NCBI RefSeq assembly: GCF_000340215.1
Contig: NW_006921538.1
Location: 1-64,000 of the forward strand
Origin: Pseudocercospora fijiensis CIRAD86
Taxonomy: Eukaryota > Ascomycota > Dothideomycetes > Mycosphaerellales > Mycosphaerellaceae
Direction of reading: 5' to 3'
Length of the DNA stretch: 64,000 nt
Numbering within the stretch: the stretch's first letter is position 1; each line of letters opens with the position of its first letter. Of this stretch, positions 22,860-36,567 are shown piece after piece. The notes under the pieces were generated by a model that made no database searches, was not told the DNA's origin, and was given only the letters and a program-made list of their open reading frames with translations. Position numbers and translations under genes: made by a program.

Positions 22860-25800
22860 GTAAGCGCCGTACTAACTATTAGCCTTATATAGCGTAAAAC
22901 TATCGACATTGTACTAGCTATTATACGCACCTGTCTTATATAGGATATATATAGAGACAACTATAAGACTAAGGTTATACTAGATCTAGGAAATTTAGTT
23001 AGTGCCCTTATTAGCTATCGCCTAGCTAAGCAATTAGACCTCCGACAATTGCCTAGAACTAATATACTAACCCTTGCTTAGTTTAATAACGCTCGGCACT
23101 TAACCTATAGGGCCTACTATATTCCTATAGTTCTAAAGGACGACCTCGGAAATAAACGCCTACTAGACTTTACTGCCTACGTAGTAGATATAGACAATCT
23201 ATATAGGGGAGCTACTATTGTTATTAGCAACCCTGTTCTTAAGCACTATACTATAGTTATAGACTTAGGCAGTTAATAATAGCGATTTAGAATCGCTAGG
23301 AGAGAGGATATTAAATATATCGATATTAGCGAGTGTCCTAATAATTTTAGAGTCCTGTTTATTAGTAACCTAACCCCCGCCTTAGCTAATCTAACTACCG
23401 ACCTGCTCGGTAGTAATAACGATAAACCTATGCCCCCTAATAGTATAGACCCTAAATAGCTTAAGCGTATACTAGAACCTATTCGAGAGACCTATATTAA
23501 TATGTTTAAATACTACTTAGTATCGATATTACCTATATTTAAAGAGACGGATTATAAGATTAATATTATAGAGGGCAAGGAGGTTCCCTTTAGTCCCCTC
23601 TACAACCTTAGTAAACGAGAGCTTGCTATATTGCGTAAGTATCTAGAGGAAAACCTAGCTAATAGCCGGATACGGTATAGTAATAGCCCTACTAGCGCCC
23701 CTATCCTATTCGTACTAAAGAAGGATAGTAGCCTACGCCTATATATCGACTATCGTAGGCTTAATACTATTACTATTAAAGACCGCTATCTACTCCCTCT
23801 TATTAATAAAACCCTCGATCGCCTTTCTAAGGCCTACTTCTATACTATACTAGATATTAAGGATGCGTACTATCGTATTTACATTCGTAACGGCGACGAA
23901 TAGAAGACGGCCTTCCGCACTCGCTATAGCTATTTCGAGTACTTAGTTATACTATTCGGCTTAGCTAATACTCCTATAATATTCTAGTCCTATATTAATC
24001 GGGCCCTTTCGGGCCTATTAGACTATCTCTATATAGTTTACCTAGATAACATCCTAGTTTATATATATTTACTAAATATTATAGAACACTAGGCCGTAGT
24101 ACGTAAGGTCCTCGACCGCCTACGAGCCTATAAACTATATTGCAAACCTTCTTAATATACCTTTGCTACTAAAGAGGTATTATTCCTTAGCTTCCTTATT
24201 TCAACCGAGGGTATTAAGGCTAATCCTAACTAGATTAAAACAATTACTAAATAGCCTATTCCTACGTCTATTAAGGAGCTTTAATTATTCCTAGGTTTTG
24301 CTAACTTCTACCGTCGGTTTATTAAGGGTTATTCGAGGCATATAATGCTACTAACTAAACTTACTAAAACTAAGGCCAACCCGTCTAGAGAGTTTAAATA
24401 GACTAACAAAACACAAGCCGCTTTTAACAGTCTAAAGTAACGCTTTACTAAAGTCCCCTTATTATACTATTTTGTACTAAGTAAGCAGATCCGTATTAAG
24501 ACTAACGCTTTATAGTTCGCTATATCGGCTATTATATTATAGCAATTAGATAATAACTATTACTAGCACCCGATTACCTTCTTTTTACGAAAAATAATCG
24601 ATATAGAGCGTCGCTACGAGACCTACGAGCAAGAGCTCTTAGTAATCGTTAAAGCCTCTAAGTACTAGCGCTACTATCTTAACAGTATATAGCATACTAT
24701 TTAGGTCTATACAGACTATAACAACCTGCGTAGCATTACTAAGGTTATAAGGGTTATAGGTCGATAGGCTAGATAGGCTATCTACCTCGCCGGGTTCGAT
24801 TTTAATATATTATATCGGCTAGGTATAAGCAACCCTACTAATAGCCTATCGAGGCGACCTAATTACAATAGCGAGACCTAGTATATTAATTCTTTGTTTC
24901 TAACCCTATAGTATAAGATTGCTATAGCCCGTATTATTAATAAGCAAGCGTAGGATAAGCGGACTTCCGGACCCCGCGGCGGTAATAAATACTATAGCGG
25001 AGTTGTCGTTCTTCTAGTATATATTAGAAAGGACGTAGATCGCTCGAGCTATAATAACTCGATTAAAGACATTGCTATCTTTAGTAATAGCCTATATAGC
25101 GATAGCACTATAGAAGAGATTATAGTTAATCCGGCTGCTAGCACTATTAGATATATATAATACGTACCTCGTTCGATAGCGAGGGTACTATTAAATAACC
25201 TTGCAAATAGGGATAGTTAATCGTTTATAGATAAGCTATTACGTACTTAGTAGAGGGACGCCTTTGCTATCGAGCGTATTAATAAGCTTATAAGTAGGCG
25301 GGCGACTCGATCTAGTAAGAGTAACAATAATTAGTCGATCGACGACAAAGGTTACTTAAAGTTTAAGGGCAGATATTATATCCCCGCTAAACAATCGATT
25401 AGATAAGAGCTTTTAAAAAGGCACTATAATAGTAAGCTCGCTAGTTACTATAGTATAGAGAGGTCGTACGAGCTACTATCGCGTATATACTACTAGCTAA
25501 ATAGTAAGCGGTATATAAAAGAATATATATAGACCTATATAGTATGCTAGCGTATTAAAGTACTAAAGTACCTACTATTTGGCGAGTTGTCTTTACTTCC
25601 TATTCCTAGGAAGCTATTCGTAGAACTTATAATAGATTTTATTATAGGCCTTCCTCCTACTAAGCGTAGGGGCAGTAAGGATGTATATAATACTATCCTT
25701 GTTATAGTAGATCGATTTACTAAAGGCGCTCGATACATCCCGGCGTAGAAAGACTAGACTACTATTAATATAGCAGAAGCGCTATAGAGTAATATCTTCT

Positions 25801-26780
25801 ATACCTATTAGAGAACCCCTAAGGGAATAGTATCTAATCGTAGATCGATACTAATATCTTACTATTAGAGCGAAATATACCTATAGCTAAGACTAAATTA
25901 TCGGCTATTAACAGCCTTCTATCTATAGACTAACGGTTAAACAAAGAGGCAGAATGCTACCCTATAGTAGTACCTACGCAGTTATATTAACGAGAACCCT
26001 AATTACTAGGTTAACCTTCTATAACTAGCTAAATTTATATATAATAATAGTATCTACTTATCTACTAAGGTATTACTATATATAGCTATAATAGACTAGA
26101 ACGCTACTATGCTATAAGACCCCCTACCGCTCGAGGCCGAGCGTAAGGAAAGAGAAGCGCGTTAAGTACTAACACCTAAGACACTAGTAGCTATTAAGAG
26201 GGTTTAAAAGATACGGGAAATTTACGCTAAGTTAGCTAACAAACTAGTAAAGGCCTAGGTATATTAGAAGGCCTACTATAACAAACACTATATACTAATA
26301 ACTTTTAAGCAAGGCGATATAGTTATACTAAGCACTAAGAACCTCCGTATCCGTAAACACCTATTACCTAATAGTAAAACAAGACCTAAGCTCGCACCGA
26401 GATACATTAGCCTATTCCGCATTCGAGAAGTTAAGGGCTCTTCCGTATAGGCCTATTAGTTATAGCTTCTACCCTATTATACTATCTATAATACCTTCTA
26501 TATATCCCTCCTTAAACTATACTACTAGCGCGAAGGCGATAAAGCGCCTACTAAGTTAGAAGAAGTCTTAGCTAATAGTAAAGAACTATAGTCTATAGAG
26601 CGTATACTAAAGCATCGGACTAGACAAGGCAAGAAGGAGTACCTCCTAAGATAGTAAGGCTATTTACCTAAACAGGACTCGTAGGAGGCTAAAGACTCTT
26701 TTAAGAATATAACTAAGTTGTTAGACGAGTATTAGACTAGTATAAAGGACAAGAAGAAGGCTAAGAGGCTATAATGTTAC
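22860..26780 (+). pseudogene. Chromovirus Pol (protease-RT-RNase H-integrase-chromodomain), copy A
   Basis: The order along the frame is: aspartic protease remnant (LDLGNLVSALISYRLAK*LD near 22980), reverse transcriptase (stop-free 23502-23903 with RRLNTITIKDRYLLPLI; catalytic box YLDN at about 24038-24051, where the family has YLDD), RNase H (24430-24800), integrase (zinc-binding start near 25425; ELIIDFIIGLPPTKRRGSKD at about 25620; VIVDRFTKGAR at 25700; VSNRR for VSDRG), and a chromodomain-like tail (about 26595-26740). The Asp-to-Asn changes fit TpG-to-TpA RIP. A few RIP stops interrupt the frame, so it is not functional. Confidence 0.85.
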
Positions 26781-26984
26781 TATTAGGGCCTAGGATTAAT
26801 ACTACCCCCGAGGTACTATTAGCTAACTAATTAGAGGCAAGCAATTATTAGTAACAAAGGACAATAAGACTATACTACTATAGTAGATATATACCGAGCG
26901 TTAACAAACGCGCTATAACTATTAACTAATCGCCTACTCTTTTAAAAAATCTACCTCTTTACTAGCGTACCCTATAAGACCCTC

Positions 26985-27300
26985 CTCTTAGCGCCTCTTT
27001 TATTTCTACGTCCTATCGGAGCTCTAAGACCTAGGCGGTCGGTAGAGGCGGCGCGCGCGCGTAGGCGAATAGTATTAGTAATAATAATAGTAACGATAGC
27101 GTTACGCTTATACTAAGGGGCGACATAGCTAGCGTAGCTATATTAGTAATAGTATTATAGAGTGTATTATTAGTCGAAGAAGGAAATCGAAAGCAAAGTA
27201 AAGTTAGCGCTAAGACGACTAGCGCCGCTATTGTTAATATTACTTGCTATTATTACTACGCCTATAGATATAACCTTACCTATACTACGAGCCTAAGGTA
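26985..27300 (+). pseudogene. Small ORF downstream of pol, copy A
   Basis: The region corresponds to the open ORF at 62781-63083 in copy C, but here is interrupted by RIP stops. It contains an Asn/Ser-rich segment, then a Cys-containing end (ITCYYYYAYRYNLTYTT-like). Function is unknown. It lies between pol and the 3' LTR. Confidence 0.35.
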
Positions 27301-28017
27301 CTTTAATTAAAACTTTAATTAAAACTTTAAGCCGCCTAAAAGATTAAGCGACTAATAGACTAACTAAGGGTAAAAAACTATAGAGCTAAGTTAGCCGAGG
27401 TCGATCTTACGGATAATAGGTTACTCCTTAATCTTTCCGACCCTTTAAGCGAGGCAAACCTTAACTATTATACTTATAATAGCCTTTACCTATAGAAACT
27501 AGAAGAACTAAGTTTTTTAAAAAGATATAATTAGTTAACACTTAAAGGCTACTAAACCTAACTAATTAGGGCTAGTAAAACTACGATAGTAAATAATAGC
27601 CCTTATAATAATAAGAGCAATCCTCGGAACGAATAAACCCTCGGAAGCGGACATTTCTAGGTCTTTTAGAGTAGACACAAAGAACTCGGAACGATATTAC
27701 TTAGAGCAGAGGCAGGGCTATAATACCTCGTACGTCTACCTATTATAGTAGGGAAGACGTGCCTATATTATAATTAGTCGAGGGCCCTTAATTCTTATAG
27801 CTTTATATCCCTTTACTTTATTATATATAAGGATAGCGCAGTTAGAGTTAGACATTATATTAGAAGGTAAGGTTTAATATAGTTATATAATCGGTAGTTA
27901 TACGTTTAATTTAGCGCGGACTAAGCGGCTTATTAGACCTACTAAGTTAGTAGCAATAGAGGTTAAGACTAGAACAAAGACCGGCTATAGGGGCGCGGCC
28001 TTTAGAAGGGAAGCGTA

Positions 28018-28215
28018 TATTAGGACAAAAGAGGTTATACGTAATTGGTATATAACCGGGCTCGAGTAAAGCTAGGGTCTCGATACCTTAGGCAGGGCTT
28101 AGCGCTTAGTAGTAGGCTAACTAGCCTACCTTCCTCCTTCTCCTTCTAGTTCTCTATCGAATACTACTCGTACCTACTACTACCCTATCTACCTGCTAGT
28201 ATAACCCTTCTTATA
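28018..28215 (+). mobile_element. 3' LTR of chromovirus copy A (198 bp)
   Basis: Starts TATTAGGACAAAAGAGG and ends CCCTTCTTATA. It aligns throughout with the LTRs at 38711, 55227, 56904 and 63790. TG...CA ends have become TA...TA, as RIP predicts. Confidence 0.85.
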
Positions 28216-30725
28216 TATTTAGCCTAACGCTTACTTATAATAAGTAACTCCGAACTATTATTAAGTATTACTAGTATCTACTAACTATAGCTTCCGATAG
28301 TAACTTAAATATAGATAGTAGGGACGACGGTAAAGGAACAAGTAACTACGGAAAGGTTTATATTATTAGGGATAGAGTAAAGTTCCTTAGGTCGAGGAGG
28401 TCCTACTCGACCGATTTATTAGCTAGTAAATCGGATAGCCTTAATAGAAACTAAAACTAAAATAAGATCCGAGGTATTATTACTATCCCCTCTACCTATC
28501 TCTTTAACCCTCTTTTCGTTAGTATTATCGATAGTCTCCTAGTTCTTAAAGGTTACCGATTCGTCTTCTACTAACTCTCGAGTACCTAAAAATTTAGGGA
28601 GGAACTATAGGGAAGAGATATCGATATAGTCTTCTCGCCCCTATTTCCTTCGAAGGATAGCGAGGTCCTTTATAAAGGTAGTATCGTTAGGGATTCGGCT
28701 CTAGAATAGGTTAGTAGGCAAACAGTATACTAGTAGCTCTCCTATAGATACGTTAGACTTAAGGTCTAAGAACTATAAAGCCTAGAAGAGCGCGTTTGCC
28801 TTTATATCTAAGCAGTTAGTAGGGCTAGCACTATACTTCTTTATATACCTATTAAAGCGAAAGCTCTTTAGATCGGATAACTTTCGCTTATAGGCCGGTA
28901 GGTTAGCTAGACCTAGGGTACTACTAATATCGGTAGTATTATCTTCTATATTAATCTCTAGAGTCTCTAGGACGACTAGACTCTCTATAGGTATAGTACT
29001 AGCTCGGGTAGCGCGATCTCTAGCTATCTAGAGAGTCTTAGTTTTAGCAGTCGACTCTCGCTATTACTTAGCCTTATCGGCCGCCTTATTCTTTAGTACC
29101 CTAGTAGGGGCTGCCGTACTAGGGCGAGTAGGATTCTACGGGCCCTTACTCTTAGCTTAGGACTAGGTTTAGGACCTCGTAGTAGCGTAGGTACCTACGC
29201 TACTCTTAGTAACTACGTAAACGTTAGCGACTACGTCCTAGTCCTAAGAAACAAAGTTAACTTTAACGGCCTTAGTAGTACTATTATTACTTCGCTCCTT
29301 AACCTATTTAGCCCTAACCTTCTAAGTTTCTCGTTTAGTAATAGTAGCGAGGGTACTGTTTCTAGTCTCCTTAAACTCGATTTTACCGCTATACTTCTTC
29401 TCTAGAAGGTTCTTTAGTTAAGGTAGCTTTAGGGCTCTCCGATCCTATTCGAAATTAATCTTATCGCCGGTATCTATATAGTAGAACCGACTATTTACTT
29501 ATATAATAAGCTTCCTATTAAGAAGCTCTTTCTAGATAGGATAGAACGATTAGATATACTTAAAACCGCTATATATCTAGCACTTGCCGTCTAAGTTAGA
29601 ATAGATCTTCCGTATAGCGTAGATATTAACTAAAGGGGCTTTAGGGTAGTTAGGATTAGAAACCTAGTAGACTAGTAGCACCTCCCCTAGTATACTAGTA
29701 TTAATAACCTCCCTAACTCGCTATAATGCTTTCGTATTAAGGTTAAGCTTAGCTAGGGATTTAGCTAAGTTAGTTACGTCCTAAGAGTATTTAGTAATAG
29801 TAGGCGTTACGGTCTTAGGACCGCTTTACGATTTAGGAAGGAACTTAGGTCCCCTATTTTCTATAGTTTCTTTCTTAACCTATACTAGGTTATTCCTATC
29901 TTTGCCGTAGATAAACTTTCTCGTATCGGCGGAGCTATCGATATCGGCCTTAATATATACTAAGACCTCTTTATACTTCCTAAAGCTCTTATAATCGGCT
30001 TCGCTAAGCTTATAGCGATAGAAGATACGCTAAGCCGTAGGCTATAGTAACCCTTAGAGGAGTAGCCTCGTTCTCTAAGAATTTTCGAGGTCCTTCTAGT
30101 CGATACCGTCCGCTAACTTAATAAATTCGCGAATATACTCCTTTAGGTCGTTATCCTTAGTACGCCTTACTAAGTAGAGAGCCTCGAGCTACGCGCGACT
30201 ACCTTTAATATAACGGCTATCGCGCTTACGATACTTCTTTAGAAACGCCTACTTAAAGGTCTCCTAGTCGGTATTAGACTTATCGTCCTTTTCTAGATAG
30301 CTAACTAGAGTTCTAAGGGTTCGGTAAAGCTTAGTAGTAGTAGTCCTCGTAAGGGACCGGATCTTATACTAGTCGGATTCTTTATTAAGCTCGTACTTAA
30401 CTAAGCTATCCTTAAAACGCTCTATATATACTATAGCGTTCTATCCTTCGAATAGAGGGTTCCTACCGCTTCCTAGCTTAGGCGGGCGACGCCTATTTTA
30501 ACGGAGAAGCTTAGTTTGCTTCTCTATTATCTTTATAAGGATATTATAGAGTGCCTCTAGCGTAGAGGGTATAGGAGGCTCTCTAATTAGTTAGGCGGCG
30601 CTTATATTAACTAGTCGCTACCTAATTTCCTCGTTAATAGGGTTAGGGGCGTTTTCGGATTTAGAAGATTCCGCTAATTCCTAATACTCGTTCTCGCTAG
30701 AGCTTATTCGATTATTATTATAAAT
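28216..30725 (-). pseudogene. Orphan retroelement Gag-like gene
   Basis: The minus strand reads from about 30720 (Asn/Glu/Ser-rich start) into a retrotransposon Gag-type domain at about 30460-30000: NAIVYIERFKDSLVKYELNK, EKDDKSNTD*ETFK*AFLKK and EYIREFIKLADGID*. A basic, Ser/Thr-rich C-terminal part extends to about 28400. No protease or reverse transcriptase follows within the window, and the next element (copy A) lies in the opposite direction. It may be the gag of a decayed LTR element or a captured Gag-like gene. RIP stops are frequent. Confidence 0.6.
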
Positions 30726-32770
30726 TAGTTAAAGTAAAATACTATATAAAGGTATTTTTAGTATATTTAATTTGTTTCGATATTACTACGCGAGAAAATA
30801 GTATACTAGGCTATTTCTCTTCTTATATTATCCCTAGGATAGTATTAGGATTTAGTCTCTTAGGGGTCGCCTAAATACCTCTAGAAGCTTAATTTTATAA
30901 ACTTAGTAAACTTAGACGAAAGCTACTCGGAGGAAGGGACTATAATCTCTATTTATACCTAGATCCTAGAAACTAGCTCCTTTACTAACTCTCGTTATCT
31001 CTTTTAGCTAGGTAGGGGGGCGGCGACCTTCTTTTCCTAGTAGAAGGCTAAGTACTATCTAAGCGAGGCTACGAATCCGGGAATAAACTATCCGATTAAT
31101 AGGGGGACTCCCTAGCTATTCGTCCTATAATCTAGATTTTAGAATTTGCTATCTACCGATAGTCTTAGCGGGGCTAAGTAAGGTCGATAGGTAATTAATC
31201 TATCTCCTCCTTAGGCGGGCTTATCTCGAGCAAGCGGTACTAAATAGGTCTTCGACCTAGAGCCGAGTCCTTAGAAGCTAGCTATAGTCGTAGACTAGGC
31301 CCTAAGCTATAATAGTCCTAAGGGTTTACAGCTTTTCGGGGTTAAAGAGATGCCCTCGTTAAGAGGTTTCTTCGCTTATCGTAATAGCCCCTCGAGATAC
31401 TTCTATATCGTCTATATCGTAGGCTCTTATCGTACCCTCGCTCCGGTTATAGCTATTCGTATCCTAGGACTATCTTCGATATACCTATACCTATTAGATA
31501 TAAAGAGATAGCCCTACCTTCGGCTCTAATAAAGGACAGAAACTAATACTACTACTACTACCGGTAGTAATAGTATAGGCAACCGAGGGTAATATAACCT
31601 ATAATAATATAGGCAGCTATGTTTAGTATAATAGGATAATAAGACAATCGCTTAGGCTAATAACTAGAGCCCTATAATATAGGCATTATAGAAATGTAAT
31701 ATAAATAATATGCTATATAAGGTTAATAATCTATCTATAGTATAGAAGGAGGCCTCTTATAAAGGCTTAAATCCTAGCCTATATATATAGGGCCGGTTAC
31801 TAGCTAATATTAGGCTATTAATAGTACTAACTAATAGACTACAAAGTAAAGTAGAGCCGTAATAAGGTATATAAGAAGGCAACTCTTCCTCTAATAATCT
31901 CTTCCTTTTTAGTAATATAAAAACAACTCTATATAATACCTAGCAGCCGCTTCCCCTCTACTAACTATAACTAAGCTAATTAAGCATACCTTTATCGATT
32001 AGTACTAGCAAAAGTATCTAATACGATAGCGACGACTAATTAGGATAAAGGATTTAACCTTACTTCCTATTACGTTATTATCGCCTATATTATTACTTCG
32101 AGCGTCACTTCTGCTAACTAATAACAAGTCTGTAGCGATTGTATTAGTACTAGTAATAATAGTATAGTAGTCTTAGCTAAGGGTAGCGTCCTTAGTTTAA
32201 GTTACCTATCCTAATTTATTAAATCTATTTAACTAATATATATCTTACTTAATCCTTCGTCTAATTAAATAGACGCTATCTATACGATTAATCTAATAAC
32301 CGATAGTAATAACATAAAGGGCTTAGTTTAATTAAACTAACTTTACTAAATAGTACGAGTTCTTAAATAAGGCTTAAAAGTATCGGTCTATACTTTAACT
32401 ATATAGGAAGAAAATAGTTCCTAGTAATAGGGACTATATATAAAGGTATATACGTAGTCTAGATTATATAACGATATCCTTTAGGGTAATCGGGGTATAA
32501 AATAAGACTCTCTTATATATAGTATAGATTTAAATTAATTTTTTGCTAGTTTAATAAAGTGCTATATAAGAAGTTAAAAAGATTAATTTTCTTTTGTTTA
32601 TATATAAAGAAGTATTAACTACCTTGCCTAAAATAGAAGGTATACCCTTTTTATATAAGCTAAGGGGGTATATAACGCGTTAGCTTAGTTATATAATAGG
32701 TACGTAATTTCTTAGCTTAAAGAATTTTTATACTATATTTTAGACTATAGAATAGGAAGAATATAGGCAA
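30726..32770. other. RIP-mutated AT-rich stretch, no recognised gene
   Basis: No domain was recognised in any frame. At about 31690-31960 there is an LTR-like block (TGTAATATAAATAATATGC start, then TATAAGGTATATAAG) that could be an LTR of the Gag-like element to the left. The block 32380-32770 is strongly AT-rich and ends at the border of the non-RIP island. Confidence 0.35.
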
Positions 32771-34090
32771 TTAACGAAGCCAATTCAACCGCCGGCAATG
32801 CAGTATTACGTAAGTAGTCCACTACGCTATGCGTAATAACTTCCACGTCGACGAAGACGAAAAGAAGCTAGCCGATACCTAAGCCACTAACACTACAGAA
32901 GCTGGGGCTCTCGCATCAATACCAGCAAACATGACAACAGTTTGAGGATGATTCTCACTTGCCTTAAGCCCGTCGTCGATGGCACCACGCCCACTACGTA
33001 CTCAAACCAGAACATCATTTGGAACGATGGCCAACTCTGCTTCCGTGCATTAGCGACTTCGTCCAGCATATGGATATCGGGCATTTTGCGGAACGCGAAA
33101 GACAATTTCCAACCGGGAACCAATTTTCAGACCATAGGGGATTGATGCCAGCGATGCGATGCTGGAATAGCAGCTTATGCTGGAATGGCAGCTTCAGCTG
33201 GAGAAAAGCAGAGCCTCTTCGTGAAGCGATAGCCCACAAACGATGTACTCCCTAGCCCCTTGAAGCAGGATGGCGATAATAGTTGTCATGTTCCCTCGGG
33301 CATTGGCATAGGTATGAGGATCTCTCTGGCATTGAAGACGACCCACTCACACAGGGAGGATACTGTGATTTCATCTCAACACGAGTCACCACAGAAAGAG
33401 GTGGAATGCATGCAAGAGGCACATACACGTGCATGGACAACGTCAAGACTCTCAGCCTTGATGAATGGTATATAACTCCTTGCTGCTGCCATTTTCACAT
33501 CTTGATGCGGGCTTTCTTGCAGAGAGCGCGCCATGCTCAAAGCAGAGCTGAGGGTGGAGGAGCACAATAAGCACGCCATATCCCAGTTCCAAAGCACCAG
33601 GAAACGGAACACGATGGGTAGCGACGATGTACTGCGGATGGCCATTCTCAATCGGATGTTATGCACCGGCCTGCGATATCGAGCTTTCCAGTGCTGGAGT
33701 CGTGGCGGAACACATAGAGAGGCTTTTCTGGTCCGGATCGGGATTTTGGATGCGTCCGACTCACGCGCTTGATGAGATGTAGCCATGGCTGGTATGCTTG
33801 CTCCTGATGCGGCTTCGGAGGCCCAGACACTGATATCTATGGATGGCAAGAGGGTGCTTACACATCATCTTGTTCCTGGACTTTTCCACTGAAGCTGTCA
33901 ATCAGACCCTTCCTCTGAACGGTCGTGGTTGCAGGGCAAGTTCACGCCGCTGAATGCATTTCGCCGGTGATCATTTCGGCCTGCTAGCTTCCTTCCCACT
34001 GGCACGCCGCATTTCACCAGTGGCCTTCAGCGCTCAAGAGATTCATCTCAGCATCGACTTGATCATCAACACAATCCTACATCAACAAAC

Positions 34091-34549
34091 ATGATCATGG
34101 CTGACAACAGGATCATCTCATTGGTGGCATCCATAGCAGGCATCATCTATAGCACGCTCGTGGACAGCCGCAATCATGCTGCCGCCGAATCGCCAGTAGC
34201 ATCACTGGAGCCTAAATCTCGAATTGTGGGCTCGGTCGGCAAGTACAAATTCTGCAACCACTTCTATCTGCGGCCTTCGCTTCAACCGCAACCTATCTTC
34301 TGCTCGGTATGTGTTGTTCAAACCCGCGCCAGCTAATCATGGCTGACAGGGCCTTCCTTCGTTCCTTGTTAGACCACGGCGAGAAGTTTGCCATTTCACC
34401 TCCGCCCGCGACATGCTAATGTCGTCTCCGCCACCCTCCACGCCTCCTCTCCATTCTCCGCCTACGTCAAGACTATGCGTCGCGACAACAACGTGCCTGT
34501 CGAGGAAGAGACGATTCTTCCAATGAGACCGGTCGAACGAGGCCGATGA
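34091..34549 (+). CDS. Small two-exon protein, unknown function
   Basis: The ATG at 34091 follows a typical fungal leader (CATCAACAAAC). Exon 1 is 34091-34306. A 66-bp intron is predicted at 34307-34372, with donor GTATGT, branch site GCTGAC and acceptor TTGTTAG. Exon 2 is 34373-34549, ending TGA. The joined frame has 130 residues. It begins with a hydrophobic segment (about residues 8-24: IISLVASIAGIIYSTLV) that could be a signal anchor, followed by FCNHFYLRP and, after the junction, PFHLRPRHANVVSATL and a Glu-rich end. No family is recognised. The splice signals and consistent phase support it; there is no homology evidence. Confidence 0.5.
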
Positions 34550-34868
34550 CTTCTATGGAGCTCTTCTTGGGATATGGAGGCCAGGCCGTGTGATGAATGA
34601 ATTCATGCGGGAACATAGTGTTCATCACGCCATCATGCATTGTAGCTTCAGGGCCAGCACGCTACTTTACATCGGTTGAATACGCCTGTGGACTTCCAGA
34701 TCACACTGGCACGAAGCATCGGACAAAAAGCAGTCACTCCCACAATCATCTCATTTCACGCCCAGATTACCGGCTCGCGGACTTGGCCCATCCTGCGATG
34801 GCCATTCTGATGCCCGGGAAAAAAAATTACCTCTCGCTTTTGAGCTCCAGCTCGCCGCCTGTTGAGAA

Positions 34869-35108
34869 TTGAAAAATCATCTCGGGACTCGGAGATCAGC
34901 TATATCGAACCAGTCAGCAGACCAAGATACACCAGCAGGAGCACCAGCTACTTCGCATGAGTTAACAGACCGACATGCCCCAGCAGGAGCACATGAAATC
35001 AAGAAGGAATCTGATAAAAAGGAGACTACGAGGATGCGGAAGAAGAGGCGGAAATTGGGGATAGATATGGATCGAACGCTAGTGAGCCCTGCAGCTGAGG
35101 TGGGATGA
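34869..35108 (+). CDS. Possible small hydrophilic ORF
   Basis: A 79-codon open frame, rich in Ala, Thr, Lys and Arg, with a basic patch RMRKKRRKLG. It overlaps a longer opposite-strand frame (35263-34877). Neither has a domain, and there is no clear promoter or intron evidence. It could be an exon of a larger gene. Confidence 0.2.
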   Translation: MKNHLGTRRSAISNQSADQDTPAGAPATSHELTDRHAPAGAHEIKKESDKKETTRMRKKRRKLGIDMDRTLVSPAAEVG

Positions 35109-35201
35109 GGACGAAGAGTAGATCGGGAAGCCTGTTGGGTTTCGTATGAGCTCGACTCCAAAATCCGACCCATGTTCTGACTGTAAGGCTGGAGCACGAA
35201 T

Positions 35202-35594
35202 ATGCGGCATTCAGCGCTGATCGGCATGGATACGGCGTCCTCATTGACGAATGCAAGGAGCATGTTACTGAATGTCTTTGGCTGTAGGTTGTTTCATGCT
35301 ATCTGGCTGACATGTCAATGTGCACCAAGAAGCAGGATTGGTGAGCGAGCATGTTGGGATATTATAGCGTCTGTTCGTCTAGAACCGGGAATGCTTTCAA
35401 AGGACGGCGACCCAACTTGCTACCGAACCGGCACAGTCCGAGTCGACAGGCGGTGTCTTGGCCGGGATTACCAGGAATTATCGACACGCGCGGAACTGTT
35501 CTGGTTTTGGCATATCTTAGGGACAGTCGGCGAAGTCAAGCAAGACTTGCACTCTGTGCCAGCCAGTCTGCCCGCCTCGAGCGTAAATTCATGA
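35202..35594 (+). CDS. Possible 130-residue ORF, unknown
   Basis: The longest plain ORF in the middle of the island. It contains several Cys and Trp residues but no known motif. Another frame overlaps it at 35351-35638. Codon use cannot be judged reliably here, so this remains a weak call. Confidence 0.2.
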   Translation: MRHSALIGMDTASSLTNARSMLLNVFGCRLFHAIWLTCQCAPRSRIGERACWDIIASVRLEPGMLSKDGDPTCYRTGTVRVDRRCLGRDYQELSTRAELFWFWHILGTVGEVKQDLHSVPASLPASSVNS

Positions 35595-36567
35595 AGCCTT
35601 TCTCTCACTTGCTATCCAGATCTGGATTGCCGCCTTGAACCTAGACCTTGATTGCTGGTTGCGATTGGCGATTTTCTAGTTGCATTTGGGGATCAACAAT
35701 TGCGGCACGATTCAGCAAGTTCATTGATATAGCTCGGCGCTTGGTTGTTCACCTATGATTCCTATCCCCATGTTAATGATAGTTGGGCGGCAGCAGCGTT
35801 ACTCGTGGAAGAGAATGCAGCTCTGCCTCCCACGTGGCAACTTCATGAAAGTGCACAGCGGAGCAGCTGGACTTGTGTTCTCTCTGTATGCGGCCTGTCT
35901 ACGGCCGTGAAGCTACTCAGGAATTCCACAAGACACTCCGAGGTGCGCCGACCTGCTGGCTCATTCTAAGACGCTACTTCTGCGTAACGGCAGGTTGGGT
36001 AACGGCAACAGTCGCTACTGAAAGGCGCAGGCTTGCGAGTTGCAATTGTTAATGCTCGTCGGTCGTCGATCATGATTCGACCGTAGAGGCAGCGACGACA
36101 ATTCTCGCTTCTGACTTCTGCATAACAAGCTCTTCAAGCCTAGGAAGCAAGGAATCGATCCGATTGAGCGGCAGACCACGGACCGAGCCTAGTCTCTCCG
36201 GGAGGACGAGCATCAGGCACAGTAGCGCTATGATAGGCTCTGCAGGTATAGTGCTAGTGGAGTGCTGGTGCACAGCTGCTGGCACCTCCACCCATCTCTT
36301 CTTCTTCTTCCTCTTCCTCTTCCTTATCATCATTATGCTCACATCAATTCGCATTTCTGCTCTTTACTACACTCACTATGCGAACCACACCGCATCTGAG
36401 CTTCGCGCTCTCCAGATGTCGACGGCAGCCCGCATTATCGGCCGCGCTCGTGCCTTGGCGCGCTAGATGAGCGCATCTGGAAACACGAACCTGAACTCCA
36501 TCCACATCGTTAGCTCTTCTGCTCTCGGGCAGTGGAGAGACGCAGCCATCGCCACATCAGACCAGCC

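Larger units (their letters stand above)
22745..28215 (+). mobile_element. Ty3/gypsy chromovirus copy A, 5'-truncated
   Basis: Sequence matching copies B and C begins in the Gag zinc-knuckle region (ACAAACCTAAGGACTAGGCC) and continues through pol to a 198-bp 3' LTR at 28018-28215. The 5' LTR and most of gag are missing. Truncation is at the junction with the copia element. It is the least mutated of the three copies, judged by a 133-codon open stretch in reverse transcriptase (23502-23903). Confidence 0.85.

Noticed and set aside
25547..25738. Minus-strand ORFs here and at 61343-61546
   Set aside because: Both are antisense to the conserved integrase segment of chromovirus copies A and C; similarity between them reflects the repeat, not a gene.
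33376..33849. 157-codon minus-strand ORF in the island
   Set aside because: Several overlapping frames on both strands are open here, none with a domain, splice support or typical start context; not enough for a gene call.
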